Positions 52,054-61,358 of a stretch of 64,000 nucleotides of DNA are shown here, one piece after another. A program made the translations under genes and the position numbers. Below the pieces are notes generated by a model. That model ran no database searches. It had not been told where the DNA came from and saw only the letters and a program-made list of their open reading frames with translations. Position 1 is the first letter of the stretch. Every line of letters starts with the position of its first letter. This DNA is from Terriglobia bacterium (lineage in GTDB: Bacteria; Acidobacteriota; Terriglobia; Bryobacterales; Bryobacteraceae), in contig JAIQFE010000007.1 in NCBI GenBank assembly GCA_020073445.1, forward strand, positions 70,001 through 134,000. Direction: 5' to 3'.

Positions 52054-52190
52054 GGAGCGAACGATTTAGTGAACCAGTAGAACAAGCCAATAACGCAGGC
52101 GAGATAGATTACGACCAGTGTGTATACGCGCTTCCAGGTGCCGAGAAACGGCGGCGGTTCGTCGGCTACGGTGCGCTGAGGATCGGTCAC
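52050..52190 (-). CDS. 46-residue single-span membrane protein upstream of the symporter
   Basis: Too short for ordinary gene calling but well supported. GTG at 52190 begins VTDPQRTVADEPPPFLG and continues through TWKRVYTLVVIYLACVIGL and FYWFTKSFAP, and the TGA overlaps the symporter ATG (ATGA). It has one membrane helix with aromatic and basic edges. Small hydrophobic partners next to SSS transporters are known (for example YhjB/ActP-type DUF485 and DUF4212 partners). It lies 10 bases after the PIG-L stop, so the three genes form one operon. Confidence 0.75.
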   Translation of the reverse strand: MTDPQRTVADEPPPFLGTWKRVYTLVVIYLACVIGLFYWFTKSFAP

Positions 52191-52200
52191 TGAGATCTTT

Positions 52201-54852
52201 TCACTGTGTTTTGGCCGCGCTCAGCATGTTCGCGAACAGCCGGTAGGCGCCGGGAACTCCCGCGGGAAGCTCGCGGAACCAGTCATAGGCGGAGAAGATA
52301 TACGCGCCTTTGCCGATGGGTGCGTACAGCATGCCGCCTGGAAGAGGCATTTCGCCGGGATCGTGCGACTCCAGCACGCTCACGTATTTAGGATCCCACT
52401 GGTCGGCGAAATACAGGCCGCGTTCCTGCACCCAGCCGAGGAAATCCGAACTGGTGATTTGATTGGGGACGTGCAGCAGGCGAAGGTCGGGATTAGGGAA
52501 AGTGATGGGAGCCTCTTCGACCGTGACGCGGTCATTACGGCTGATGCGGATCGGATACGGGCCGATGTGGGCCAGCAAGCCTCCATCTCCGGCCGCTGCA
52601 ACCGCTGGAGTCGGTGCGGGAGCAGGCTGAGCGGGTTGAGTCGGCGCCGGCTGAGCAGCAGCCCCAGGTGCGGGCGGCGGAGGCGCACCACCTTCCGGAA
52701 CGTTGTATTGCACGATCAGCGTTCCGCCGTTGTTGGCGTAGTCGAACAATCGTTGATAATTCGCTCGCAGATCGGGACGCGTGTTGAAGGCGCGGACGCC
52801 GGTCACGATTGCGTCGAAGCGCGAGAGGTCGCCGTGGCTCAGATCGGACTCGGTTAACAGAGTCACTTCGCATCCGAGCTGCCGGATGGCCTGCGGCACA
52901 TCGTCGCCCGCTCCCATGACGTAGCCGACGGTTTTCGAGAGGATGCGGATATCGGCACGCACAAGAGTCGCCTGGGCTGGCGGTAGGAGCGTCTGCGTGG
53001 TGATGTGCGGATACTGGATCACTTCCGTTCCGGTGGAAACCGTCTGGGTCCCGACTTGCGCGATGGCTCGGATTTTGCCGCGTGAGTCACTCGCGGGTGG
53101 GGTCAGATTAAAGAAGACGTTGGTCTGCTCTTCGGCGGCCGCCAGTTCGAAATGACTCGATGCAGGGGTAGCGGTCCAACCCGCGGGCACATCCAGGCGC
53201 AGATCGCCGGCGACTTTACCGCCGTTGGATTTTACGGCTACTTCAATCCTGCGTGGCTTGGCATCGCCGAAGACCAGAGCGGATTCGGCCAGGCTCACGG
53301 CCACGGGAGGGATCACGGTAAAAGGACGAACCTGTTCGCCAAAAACGCGATCGACGTAGCGATACTGCACAGGTCGGGTCAGCTCGATTTCGGTGCCGGC
53401 TATTTGCACGCGGAAATGGGCGGTAAGTGCGGGCGTGTTTTCGGGCAGCCCGATGTCGCGCGGATCGGGAACCGTATAGAGCGCCCCGTCTTTGGGTTGC
53501 GCTAGCCAATACGGCTGGGTGTAAGGCTGGTTCTCAGGAATAGTGAAGCTCGCGTTGTATCGGCTCGGCTGATTGTTGGCGAGCACGGTGGGAGCCAGGT
53601 TCACCGTGGGAGCACCGTCCATACCGGTAAGGCGGATCCCGGTGAGCGCCACCTGGTTCGGCAAGCGCTGGATCGCGGTGAAGTTTACGCGAAGGGTCGC
53701 TCCGGGACTCACCGCGGCCTTGTCGGCCTGCGCTTCGAGCGATAAGCCCGAGCACAAAGCGATGGTGTCATCTAGCTCCTTCAGTTTCCGTTCGGCCATC
53801 GGATCCTTGGTGGACGCCACGATAGCGGCGATCAAGGGCCGAGCCTTCACCAGCTGAGGCAGCAGCGCTTCGGGACGTGCCGGCACGAAGGAATCGACCG
53901 CCTGCTTCACAATCTCGCCGACGGCAGTCCCGCCTGGCAGACGGTTCCAGGTGATGTCGAGATTTTCGAAGAGATCCTTGGTAGCTTTATCGCCAGAGAT
54001 GGTTTCCAGGGGAGCTAATTGCGAACCTTTAGTTTCCGCGGCTCCGGTTCCTTGTGTGCGGTTCGCGCTGCGGCTGGCTCCGCCAATTTCGCCGAAGGAA
54101 GCCCCCAGCTCGGGCGAATAGACGCCGACGTCCAGGTTCAGGCGATCCGCGGGCGGCGTATCATCCGCTTTGTTCTTGCCGCCTTTGCCCTTGTTCTGGC
54201 CGCCGCCCGGAAATCCCGCGTTCATCATTAATAGCTTCGGCGACCAGGGCTGGACATAAGCCAGCTGCTCGGGGAACTTCGTGGGATCGCCGGCCAGCGA
54301 AAAAGCCTCGCGGCCGAGTATAGAGGATGCCTGGTGGTGCCCATGTCCGTCGCGCGGCGTGCCGGAGAAGACCAGAATCACGACGTCCGGCCGGAAGCGC
54401 CGGATGTTATACACCACGTCGCCGAGGACCTTATTACGATCCCACTTCTGCAGAGTCTCATCCGCGGTCTTCGAGAAACCGAAATCGATTGCGCGGGTGA
54501 AATACTGTTCGGCCCCGTCGATCCGCCTGGAGGCGAGCAGTTCCTGGCTGCGGATGATTCCCAGCTCGTCGCCTTGCTCCGGCCCGATCAGGTTTTGGCC
54601 GCCCTCGCCGCGAGTGAGCGAAAGATATGCCGTCCGCACATGCCGACCGAGCGCTAGGTAGGCCAGCACCTGCTCGCGTTCGTCGTCGGGATGAGCGCCG
54701 ATCATCATGACGCTTCCGAGCGTGTTGAGGCGTTCCAGGGCCTCCCGGATTTCGATTTCGCCGCTTAGGGTCCGCTGACCGCTGATGGGGACGAGTCCCA
54801 AAACCAGCAGCGCACAGATCGCCGCGCGAGGCGCCCAATGGCCGAACTTCAT
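52201..54852 (-). CDS. Secreted PIG-L family deacetylase with large C-terminal extension
   Basis: 883 residues. Signal peptide AAICALLVLGLVPISGQ, PIG-L zinc motif MIGAHPDDEREQVLAYL, GEGGQNLIGPEQGDELGIIRSQELLASRRID and SGTPRDGHGHHQAS with the late metal His. A beta-sandwich middle (about 390-640) and a C-terminal glutamine-amidotransferase-like domain (RFDAIVTGVRAFNTRPDL, GTLIVQYNVPEG) follow, with an Ala/Pro-rich linker at about 755-785. Relatives act on N-acetyl sugars or sugar conjugates. ATG 54852 preferred over 54897 for its signal peptide. Confidence 0.88.
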   Translation of the reverse strand: MKFGHWAPRAAICALLVLGLVPISGQRTLSGEIEIREALERLNTLGSVMMIGAHPDDEREQVLAYLALGRHVRTAYLSLTRGEGGQNLIGPEQGDELGIIRSQELLASRRIDGAEQYFTRAIDFGFSKTADETLQKWDRNKVLGDVVYNIRRFRPDVVILVFSGTPRDGHGHHQASSILGREAFSLAGDPTKFPEQLAYVQPWSPKLLMMNAGFPGGGQNKGKGGKNKADDTPPADRLNLDVGVYSPELGASFGEIGGASRSANRTQGTGAAETKGSQLAPLETISGDKATKDLFENLDITWNRLPGGTAVGEIVKQAVDSFVPARPEALLPQLVKARPLIAAIVASTKDPMAERKLKELDDTIALCSGLSLEAQADKAAVSPGATLRVNFTAIQRLPNQVALTGIRLTGMDGAPTVNLAPTVLANNQPSRYNASFTIPENQPYTQPYWLAQPKDGALYTVPDPRDIGLPENTPALTAHFRVQIAGTEIELTRPVQYRYVDRVFGEQVRPFTVIPPVAVSLAESALVFGDAKPRRIEVAVKSNGGKVAGDLRLDVPAGWTATPASSHFELAAAEEQTNVFFNLTPPASDSRGKIRAIAQVGTQTVSTGTEVIQYPHITTQTLLPPAQATLVRADIRILSKTVGYVMGAGDDVPQAIRQLGCEVTLLTESDLSHGDLSRFDAIVTGVRAFNTRPDLRANYQRLFDYANNGGTLIVQYNVPEGGAPPPPAPGAAAQPAPTQPAQPAPAPTPAVAAAGDGGLLAHIGPYPIRISRNDRVTVEEAPITFPNPDLRLLHVPNQITSSDFLGWVQERGLYFADQWDPKYVSVLESHDPGEMPLPGGMLYAPIGKGAYIFSAYDWFRELPAGVPGAYRLFANMLSAAKTQ

Positions 54853-55315
54853 CGCCCGGACGTTAAGGATTCGCAACAAAGGAGTTGGTGTGATCACGGG
54901 TTCGGTTCAGTTTAGCAATGCCCATTCTAGCAATGCCTCGGTTATCGTGTGGCGGCCGTATTCCGACTCTGCCATTAGGCAAATGACCGAGTGTTTTCGC
55001 GATCTTCTGTGTTACACATTAGAGATCGATGCTTGGCGATGCAAATCTCGCTTCGGTGGATCATCGATAGTGCTGTTTCGAACAATTGCGTGCACCACGG
55101 CAGAAACCCGCACGTCCTGGGCTCTCACCTGCGCGCCGTCGACTACGGCCAAGCGAAATCACCCGAAAGTGGCCGAAACTCTCGGCCTCCGCGGCAAAGC
55201 CGAGAGGGGGATTTCGGCCAGGAACCGGGGTGTTAGCGCCAGGCAAAATGAGAGAATCGTTTAACTTTCTATAGAAATAGCTAGTTTATCCGCCATAATA
55301 TCGGGAGAAGCCTCT
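54853..55315. other. Long intergenic region with nested inverted repeats
   Basis: No convincing gene in 460 bases. At 55154-55216 there is a nested pair of stems: CGAAATC (55154-55160) with GATTTCG (55210-55216), and inside it CTCTCGGC (55179-55186) with GCCGAGAG (55199-55206). DNA near 55260-55310 is notably AT-rich (TTTAACTTTCTATAG) and may hold the sulfotransferase promoter. The change in composition fits acquired DNA. Confidence 0.55.
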
Positions 55316-56077
55316 ATGGTTGTGCTTTGTGACGGAATGATTCGCAGTGGCTCCACTTGGTCGTTCAACGTTGCTCTGGAGTTGGTCAGATCGTGTCGGC
55401 CGCATCAGAGGGTATTTGGTTTCTATAATGAGAATCCCGCTGTTCTTCTCGCCGCAGTCCGGCCGCGGACTTCGCACTTGATAATCAAGTCTCACAACCT
55501 CGATCCGTCCGCATACGAACTGTGCCGTGCCGGCTCTATCAAGGCGATCTACACCTGGCGTCACCCCCATGATGTAATCGTCTCCGCAATACGGATGTTC
55601 GGTCACTCCGTGGAGCATTGGATGGGCGCAGTCCGGAATGCACTCCGTATATGGTCCTTTCACCAGGCGACGGACAGTGCGTGCATCATTCCGTACGAGT
55701 CGATCATATCGACGCCAGTAGCCAGCGTAAGCAGCATCGCGGCTTACCTGGGCCTGCACATCCAACCGGAGCACGCGCGTCAAGTTGCGGAGGCAATGTC
55801 TGCGGAGCGGCTGAAGAGCTTCAGTCAGCAAATCGATGGGCTCGAACGTTCGAGAGTGGTCCAAAGGGACGGATATGTCTACGATCGCCAGACTCTGCTG
55901 CACCACAACCACATCCGGGATGGCCGCATTGGTTATGGTGCCGAACTTCTTGATCCCGAACAGTTGGCGAGGATCGATGCCCTACTGCGAGAGGAGGGCC
56001 TGGAGTTTCTTTGTAGCCCGGATAGCAGTATCCGTACCGCGAGTCTCTCACGCCGTGGGCAAGATTTGTCGATCTGA
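55316..56077 (+). CDS. Sulfotransferase-like protein
   Basis: 253 residues. The 5'-phosphosulfate loop MIRSGSTWSFNVALEL and the 3'-phosphate motif YTWRHPHDVIVSAIRMF fit cytosolic-type or Stf0-like sulfotransferases that use PAPS. IIPYESIISTPVASVSSIAAYLGL is the usual third region. It would sulfate a carbohydrate or small molecule. It stands alone on the plus strand between minus-strand genes, with codon use less GC-rich than its neighbours, and is probably acquired. Confidence 0.8.
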   Translation: MVVLCDGMIRSGSTWSFNVALELVRSCRPHQRVFGFYNENPAVLLAAVRPRTSHLIIKSHNLDPSAYELCRAGSIKAIYTWRHPHDVIVSAIRMFGHSVEHWMGAVRNALRIWSFHQATDSACIIPYESIISTPVASVSSIAAYLGLHIQPEHARQVAEAMSAERLKSFSQQIDGLERSRVVQRDGYVYDRQTLLHHNHIRDGRIGYGAELLDPEQLARIDALLREEGLEFLCSPDSSIRTASLSRRGQDLSI

Positions 56078-56233
56078 AGATCTCACTTCCGATAGCAGCA
56101 CCTTGGGCGATTTCGTGGACGAGATTACGCGCCGCAGGCTCTACGAGTCCCTGGGCTACGCGCGCCCCGACTTTGTTTCCGGCTCCCGCGGCAAACCGGC
56201 AGGTCGTCGCCGGTCAAAGCCAGCGTTGCTAAA
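56078..56233. other. Short gap after the sulfotransferase, possible gene remnant
   Basis: In a second frame (about 56095-56195, plus strand) the DNA can be read as GDFVDEITRRRLYESLGYARP, which has the look of real protein but lacks a start and a family. It may be the 3' remnant of another acquired gene. Otherwise nothing recognisable. Confidence 0.3.
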
Positions 56234-58648
56234 TTATTCTACGTCGAAGGGCGCAACGCGCCGGACGGTGTTCCCGGCGCTATCCAGGGCTTTCACTTCC
56301 AGCAGATAGGAACCCGCCTCGATCTGGGTGAGCGGCATGGAAACACTCACGGGAAGCGTTCCGCTGGCATTGGCAGTCTGGGTGTTGAGCTTAATGACCC
56401 CGGAGTCCGTCTTGGCCTCCAAGGTCTTACGGTCGAGGGTTCGTATCTGAACCGCGACGTCCGGACGCTTGTCCGGCTCAGCGGCCGCGAGCAGGGGTTC
56501 GTAGATCTCAAAGTAAAAGCCTGCCGGATCGGTCTTCTTGAACCGGCTAGAACCGTAGGGAATGATCCGCTTCCCGGCGGCGATCAGAGGCGTCTGATCA
56601 TCCACCAGCAGCGCGTCCACATCCAGCCGCAAATCCGTGGCCGGGTGGGATTCCTTACTGAGGGCAATGCCACTCGCATTGAATTCACTGGTCTGATATG
56701 TGCCGACGATCAGCGGCATTTCGAGCTTGCCGAAGCCGTCGCCGCCCGCGCTGAACACGATCTTGAGAGTGTAAGCCCCAGAGGCGACGTCGAACTGATT
56801 CTCGTAGTGCAGAGGCTTGAGCTTCAGACTGTCGACTTCGCGTTGGTCATCGTAATCCAGCTTCAAAGTGTCGCTGAAACGCGCGCCGATGGTGCCATCG
56901 GCTGTGGTCGCGATGCCCAGGATGTCCACGGCCGCGTGAAGCTTGCCCTTCTGCTTCTGGAATTTCAGCGAATCGGATGGAATTTCCATGGCCACGTTGA
57001 CGCGCGCCATATTCGAGGAAGTGTAGAAATAGGGAATCTGCATCGAGGCGCCGATGTTGCCGGACTGAGTCGCGGCTGCCCGGGTTTCGAGCGTCTTTTC
57101 CACCGGTGTTCCCGATAGCACGTCACGCGGTTTGGCGTTGCAATAGCCGGGACGAGCCCGCACCTGTGTCCCGCCGCGATCCACCTGGACCTTCAGTTTG
57201 TGGCAGCTTTCGTCATTCGACGAAGTTGGCGTGTAGCCGATCAGGTAGTACTCGTTCTGCTCCTTGCCGATGGTTTCCAGGCCCGCGAGCAGGTCGTTGG
57301 TATTGCGCACTTCGAGTCCACCCGTGCCGCTGACCAGCAGATGGGCGATTTCCTGATTCTGTCGCGCGAAGGAATTATCCAGATTCGGATTGTTGCGGGG
57401 ATCGTTGCGGGGGTCATTGCGCGGATCTAGGGGACCGCGGCCGGTTGCATTCGGATCGGGATTGTTTCCAGGGAAGTTGCTCCCCGTACCGCGTCCAGAC
57501 GAGCCGTTGTTGCCGGGGAATCCACCTCCCGGATTGGAAGGTCCGCCCGCGCCACCTCCGGGCGCGCCTCCACCGGGTGCTCCTCCGCGTGCGCCACCCC
57601 CTCCCGCTCCGCCGGGTGCTCCGCCACCGGGTGCAGTTCCACCTCCGGGCGCGCCACCTCCTCCGCGGGCCTGGGGTGCGAAGGAGTTTACGAACCCACT
57701 GTTGTTCTCGCCACTGCCGATCACATCCAAGAACGACACCGGAGTGAGCAGTTTTTGGCGAAGGCCCGCCAGCAAGCCGTTAGAGCGTTCGGGCAACACC
57801 TCGGCGAGCTTCCCGATGCCGTGGACGTCCACGGTGTAGACGGTGACGTTCGCCATATTGCACGCGTTGACAGTCGCGGTCAGCTCCGCCATATGGTCTT
57901 CACTGATCGCGAGTCCACCCGTAAACAGGATCAGAGCCTTCCGGCCGGGAAGCGTGACCAGGTTCCGTGCCAGAATCTTCAGGGATTGAAGCGCGTTGCG
58001 GGCCACGAAATCCGAGTCGGGTCCATTCGCGCCGGGGCCAATTCCTCCATTGCCGAATCCTCCAGTGTTGCCGCGGCCTCCAGCCACGGCGCTACGGCTT
58101 GAATCCGTCTGAGATCCACCAATGCCTGAGTTGGACCTCGACGAAACGGTACTCTGTTTGGCGTCTCTGAACGCCTTCGATAGCAGTTCCGGGTCGACCG
58201 TAAAGTTCTGCGTCATCTTCAGCGGGCCGGTGTAATCGGCCACGGCCATCATGCGATTAGGGCCGAAGTTGGCGGCGGTGAACTTGGCCGCGGCCTGCCG
58301 GGCGGCCGTCTGGTCGGACACGCTCATGCTGGTGTCGTCGAAAAAAAACACGACATACTGCTTCTGCGCTCCGGGCGCGGGTCCGGTTTCGTGCGAGAAG
58401 CTCTTCAGCGTCTGCTCGGTTTTGTCTTCCCAAACTCGAAAATCCTTCGCGGTGAGATCTCGAATGTAGTTTCCCTTTTTGTCGGTTACGACCGCGTCCA
58501 CGACCACCAGCCGGGTTTCCGTTCGAAAGACGTTCCCGGAATCGGCGGGACCAGCGGGCGTCGATGGATTTCGCGGAGACTGAGCTGGCAGCGTGGCACC
58601 CGCCAGACAAAGCACAGCTGTGAATCGAGATATGCGTCGAATGTGCAC
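56234..58648 (-). CDS. VWFA-related Acidobacterial-domain protein with Gly/Pro-rich insert
   Basis: 804 residues, GTG start with AGGAGG six bases upstream. Signal peptide FTAVLCLAGATLPAQS, then the TIGR03436-type VWA domain: TRLVVVDAVVTDKKGNYIRDLTAKDFRVWEDKTEQTL, VVFFFDDTSMSV (MIDAS-like D-x-S-x-S reads D-D-T-S-M-S) and GRKALILFTGGLAISED. A low-complexity section at about 330-430 is rich in Gly, Pro and Asn with DPRNDPRNDPRN repeats. The C-terminal third has beta-sandwich character. Secreted, probably adhesive or structural. It follows the second VWA gene by 10 bases. Confidence 0.9.
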   Translation of the reverse strand: MHIRRISRFTAVLCLAGATLPAQSPRNPSTPAGPADSGNVFRTETRLVVVDAVVTDKKGNYIRDLTAKDFRVWEDKTEQTLKSFSHETGPAPGAQKQYVVFFFDDTSMSVSDQTAARQAAAKFTAANFGPNRMMAVADYTGPLKMTQNFTVDPELLSKAFRDAKQSTVSSRSNSGIGGSQTDSSRSAVAGGRGNTGGFGNGGIGPGANGPDSDFVARNALQSLKILARNLVTLPGRKALILFTGGLAISEDHMAELTATVNACNMANVTVYTVDVHGIGKLAEVLPERSNGLLAGLRQKLLTPVSFLDVIGSGENNSGFVNSFAPQARGGGGAPGGGTAPGGGAPGGAGGGGARGGAPGGGAPGGGAGGPSNPGGGFPGNNGSSGRGTGSNFPGNNPDPNATGRGPLDPRNDPRNDPRNNPNLDNSFARQNQEIAHLLVSGTGGLEVRNTNDLLAGLETIGKEQNEYYLIGYTPTSSNDESCHKLKVQVDRGGTQVRARPGYCNAKPRDVLSGTPVEKTLETRAAATQSGNIGASMQIPYFYTSSNMARVNVAMEIPSDSLKFQKQKGKLHAAVDILGIATTADGTIGARFSDTLKLDYDDQREVDSLKLKPLHYENQFDVASGAYTLKIVFSAGGDGFGKLEMPLIVGTYQTSEFNASGIALSKESHPATDLRLDVDALLVDDQTPLIAAGKRIIPYGSSRFKKTDPAGFYFEIYEPLLAAAEPDKRPDVAVQIRTLDRKTLEAKTDSGVIKLNTQTANASGTLPVSVSMPLTQIEAGSYLLEVKALDSAGNTVRRVAPFDVE

Positions 58649-58658
58649 GGCACGCCTC

Positions 58659-60380
58659 CTAAAACGGAATTTCTACCACGCCGTTGCGGGCCGACATGGT
58701 TTGCCCTTCAGAATCGCGGACGACCAGCCTAACCAGATAACTTCCCGGCGTTATATCCAGAGTTGTCTTGACGGTGATCCCGGAGCTGAGCGTGTCGAGC
58801 GTCTGGTCACGCAGGCGCATCTCGACAATCCGCTGAGTACCGGTGACGAAATTTCCATTCCGATCGAACACGCTGGAGACCACCGTCAGCGTGTTGAGGT
58901 TTCGATCGTCCGCCTTGCGGAAGCGCAGCTGCTTCAGGTTCACCTTGGCAAGAACATTGAGCTTCACCGCGGTGTCGCCGGCCCGGGCGTATTGCAAACT
59001 CAGATCGACCGGTAGCTCCTGGATTTCGTCGCGTGAAAAGACGGCTTCTTGAATCTCCTGCTTGGCCTGTTCCTCGGAATTAATCGCGTGGAGAGGAGCG
59101 TAGTAAGCGTTGCGCGCATGCAATTCGAAACCTTTGGGATTCTTGATCGCAACCTTCAAGCCATGGCGAGCGCCGTCGAGCTTCAGATTCTGGGGAGAAA
59201 ATCCCAATATATAGATGTACTCCGGTTGGGCCACGAGCTGCCGGAATCCTTCGAACAAGCCGTTGTCGTTGTGGAAGAACTGCCCTCCGGTTGCTTCCGC
59301 GAGTTCCTCCAGCACATCAGAATCCGCGGCCAGCGCATTCTTCTCCATCAGGAGCATTAAGTTCGACGCTGAGACGCTGGCGCGCCCTATCTGGCTCGCG
59401 TCGCCTCCGGGAATCACCGCATAGACGCCACGCACGTCGAGCGTATTCAGGGTCACGTTCGCACGGATCGCCCGATCCATCAGTTCCGCTTCGTCTTGAC
59501 GCATCTCGGGAGTCAGGAAAAACCCGGGGGAGACCAGGATCACGTTCCGGCTTCCCGGGGTCGCAGAAAGACGGCGGATAACGTCCTTTAAGACGCTCAG
59601 GTCGAGGCGGCTGGTGTATTCTCCACGGGCCAGAGCGCTCATTTCCGTTGCATGGGCTTCCGCTTGGGCGATGGATAGTTCCTGGCTCGTGTACCCCCGG
59701 CAAGCCATCACCTCGTCGACTGCTGCGGCCGCAGCCTGATCGTCGAACTTGTTAATAACTGCGTCCGCCCAGTAGTAGTTGATGTCCAGACAGTCGGTTG
59801 TTTCCCTTACGTCGGCCTGCGGCTTAATGCGATTCAGCGTCTCCCGGAGCTTGTCCCGGTCATCCGTGAACTCGAGGACCACTTGGCCGGACGTGGTGTA
59901 GATCGCGGCCCGGCCGCCGGGTCCGAGAGATTCGCTGAGATGGCGATCCGCGGCAGCCCGCGCCGTAACCAGATCGGCAGCCTTCAGGTGGATGTCGTCG
60001 AACACGTAGGCGATAAAGCGGTCGGGCACGGCGGCGGGCGGACGGGCGTTCGCGGCGGTCTCGTTGCCTTTTTCATCGAGTGCCGATGCGACCACGGTAG
60101 GGATGAAGGGAGCCGCCGGCTTTTCGATCGAGAAGCGGGTGATGACCTGCGGCTTGCCTTTGTCGAAGAGCTGGAAATCGTCCTGCTTGAGCGTGCCGAC
60201 GGCGTGGCCCTGGCTATCGCGCACGACCACGGGAACCAGGACGAGGTTGACTCGGCTGCTAAACGTAACGGGCGCTTCGCGGGAGCTGACCTCGGGAGCT
60301 GGCGCGGCCGAAGGCGTGGGGGCAGGCGCCTGCGCATAACACAGGGCGCTGATGAGTCCGACTTGAAATACGAGTTTCGT
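58659..60380 (-). CDS. VWFA-related Acidobacterial-domain protein, no standard start codon
   Basis: TIGR03436-like: VNLVLVPVVVRDSQGHAVGTLKQDDFQLFDKGKPQVI, FIAYVFDDIHLKAADLV, GSRNVILVSPGFF, YIYILGFSPQ, and a C-terminal beta domain ending VRDSEGQTMSARNGVVEIP. The domain and a good signal peptide (KLVFQVGLISALCYAQA) lie upstream of the first standard start (GTG 60230), but no ATG, GTG or TTG occurs back to the stop at 60456. 60380 marks an ACG codon just before KLVFQ and a TACAAT box (60408-60403). Either a rare start is used or the true start is mutated. 10 bases separate it from the next VWA gene. Confidence 0.82.
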   Translation of the reverse strand, partial: TKLVFQVGLISALCYAQAPAPTPSAAPAPEVSSREAPVTFSSRVNLVLVPVVVRDSQGHAVGTLKQDDFQLFDKGKPQVITRFSIEKPAAPFIPTVVASALDEKGNETAANARPPAAVPDRFIAYVFDDIHLKAADLVTARAAADRHLSESLGPGGRAAIYTTSGQVVLEFTDDRDKLRETLNRIKPQADVRETTDCLDINYYWADAVINKFDDQAAAAAVDEVMACRGYTSQELSIAQAEAHATEMSALARGEYTSRLDLSVLKDVIRRLSATPGSRNVILVSPGFFLTPEMRQDEAELMDRAIRANVTLNTLDVRGVYAVIPGGDASQIGRASVSASNLMLLMEKNALAADSDVLEELAEATGGQFFHNDNGLFEGFRQLVAQPEYIYILGFSPQNLKLDGARHGLKVAIKNPKGFELHARNAYYAPLHAINSEEQAKQEIQEAVFSRDEIQELPVDLSLQYARAGDTAVKLNVLAKVNLKQLRFRKADDRNLNTLTVVSSVFDRNGNFVTGTQRIVEMRLRDQTLDTLSSGITVKTTLDITPGSYLVRLVVRDSEGQTMSARNGVVEIPF

Positions 60381-60455
60381 AAATTCGCCGGTTTCCTGGC
60401 TTATTGTAGCGCGGCCCGCCGGGGATGAGCGGAAGAGTCCTATCGCCGGAATGCC

Positions 60456-61316
60456 TCAGCTCGCTGAACCTACTTCTCTCGATACGACGGACTCCGCCGC
60501 CCACTTGGCGCGCACGAAAGGAAAGAATCCGTCGATGGGTCTAGATCCGCAGATCTTCGCAAGCTCCTGGCCAGCTTTCGTCAAGAGCACCTTTCCGGTC
60601 GAGAGGTCGTTGTTGGAGTCGTTTGGCAGGGTTAACTCCAGACACCGGCCATAATAGGCAACGATGACAACTTTAGGGAGCTTCTTGCGGACAAAGCCTG
60701 CGAGCCAGTTGAACTGCACTAGCCCAAGGCTCTCCAAGTGGCTGAGGTTATTGAAAGTGATGCGATTGTCTGTATAAATAGAGTCCTGTTCATCAAAAAC
60801 GAGGGGCACTATGTTGCCGAGGGTCCATCCGAAGGAACAAAGAGCAGCGAACAACTCCGCGTCACTCTTTTCTAAGTCACTCAACAGGTTGACGGTTTTT
60901 TTCGAAAAGGCTCCTGGTGAGTTGGCTTGTCCTGCGAGGACTCTCGACCACAACTCTTGCATATCTTCGTCAGAAACGATTCGGGCCTTGTCGAAGAAGT
61001 TGGTGATCCAGTCATCGTTGAGCTTCTCCGGTGCCGCGTTTTCATCAAGCAACGGTAGGGCGCGCTGTGTGATGCCCTCAATGTTTGATTGCTTTTTAGC
61101 CTCTTCTTCCAGGAACCTGTGCATCGCGCGTCGCTGGAGATCGGTAATTTGGATTTGCGACTCCGCCCGGACCTTGTCCGCTTCGGCTTCGGCCTTGGCA
61201 ACACGTATGATCTGGTACGGCTTGAAGATGCCTCCTACGGCATCGGAAATCTTCTCGATCAGCACGGTTGCGGGCTTTGTCAGATCCCCGAGTTTCGCCA
61301 GCGGATTGTCTGCCAT
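60456..61316 (-). CDS. DUF2806 family protein
   Basis: 286 residues. The pattern NPLAKLGDLTKPATVLIEKISDAVGGIFKPYQIIRVAKAEA, RAMHRFLEEEAKKQSNIEGIT and DEDMQELWSRVLAGQANSPGAFSKKTVNLL matches DUF2806. The N-terminal section is a coiled-coil-like helix rich in Ala/Glu. Function unknown; relatives occur scattered, sometimes near mobile or defence genes. Codon use is less GC-rich than the neighbours, pointing to transfer. AGGAGG lies 12-13 bases before the ATG. Confidence 0.83.
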   Translation of the reverse strand: MADNPLAKLGDLTKPATVLIEKISDAVGGIFKPYQIIRVAKAEAEADKVRAESQIQITDLQRRAMHRFLEEEAKKQSNIEGITQRALPLLDENAAPEKLNDDWITNFFDKARIVSDEDMQELWSRVLAGQANSPGAFSKKTVNLLSDLEKSDAELFAALCSFGWTLGNIVPLVFDEQDSIYTDNRITFNNLSHLESLGLVQFNWLAGFVRKKLPKVVIVAYYGRCLELTLPNDSNNDLSTGKVLLTKAGQELAKICGSRPIDGFFPFVRAKWAAESVVSREVGSAS

Positions 61317-61358
61317 AATGTCCAGTTTTCCTCCTGACGTTTTGTCTTCCAGAAACGC

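Noticed and set aside
54991-55274. Overlapping short plus-strand frames before the sulfotransferase
   Set aside because: They cover the nested inverted repeat and have no consistent protein character.
57390-57839. Plus-strand proline-rich frame antisense to the VWA protein
   Set aside because: It is the complement of the Gly-rich low-complexity insert, not a gene.
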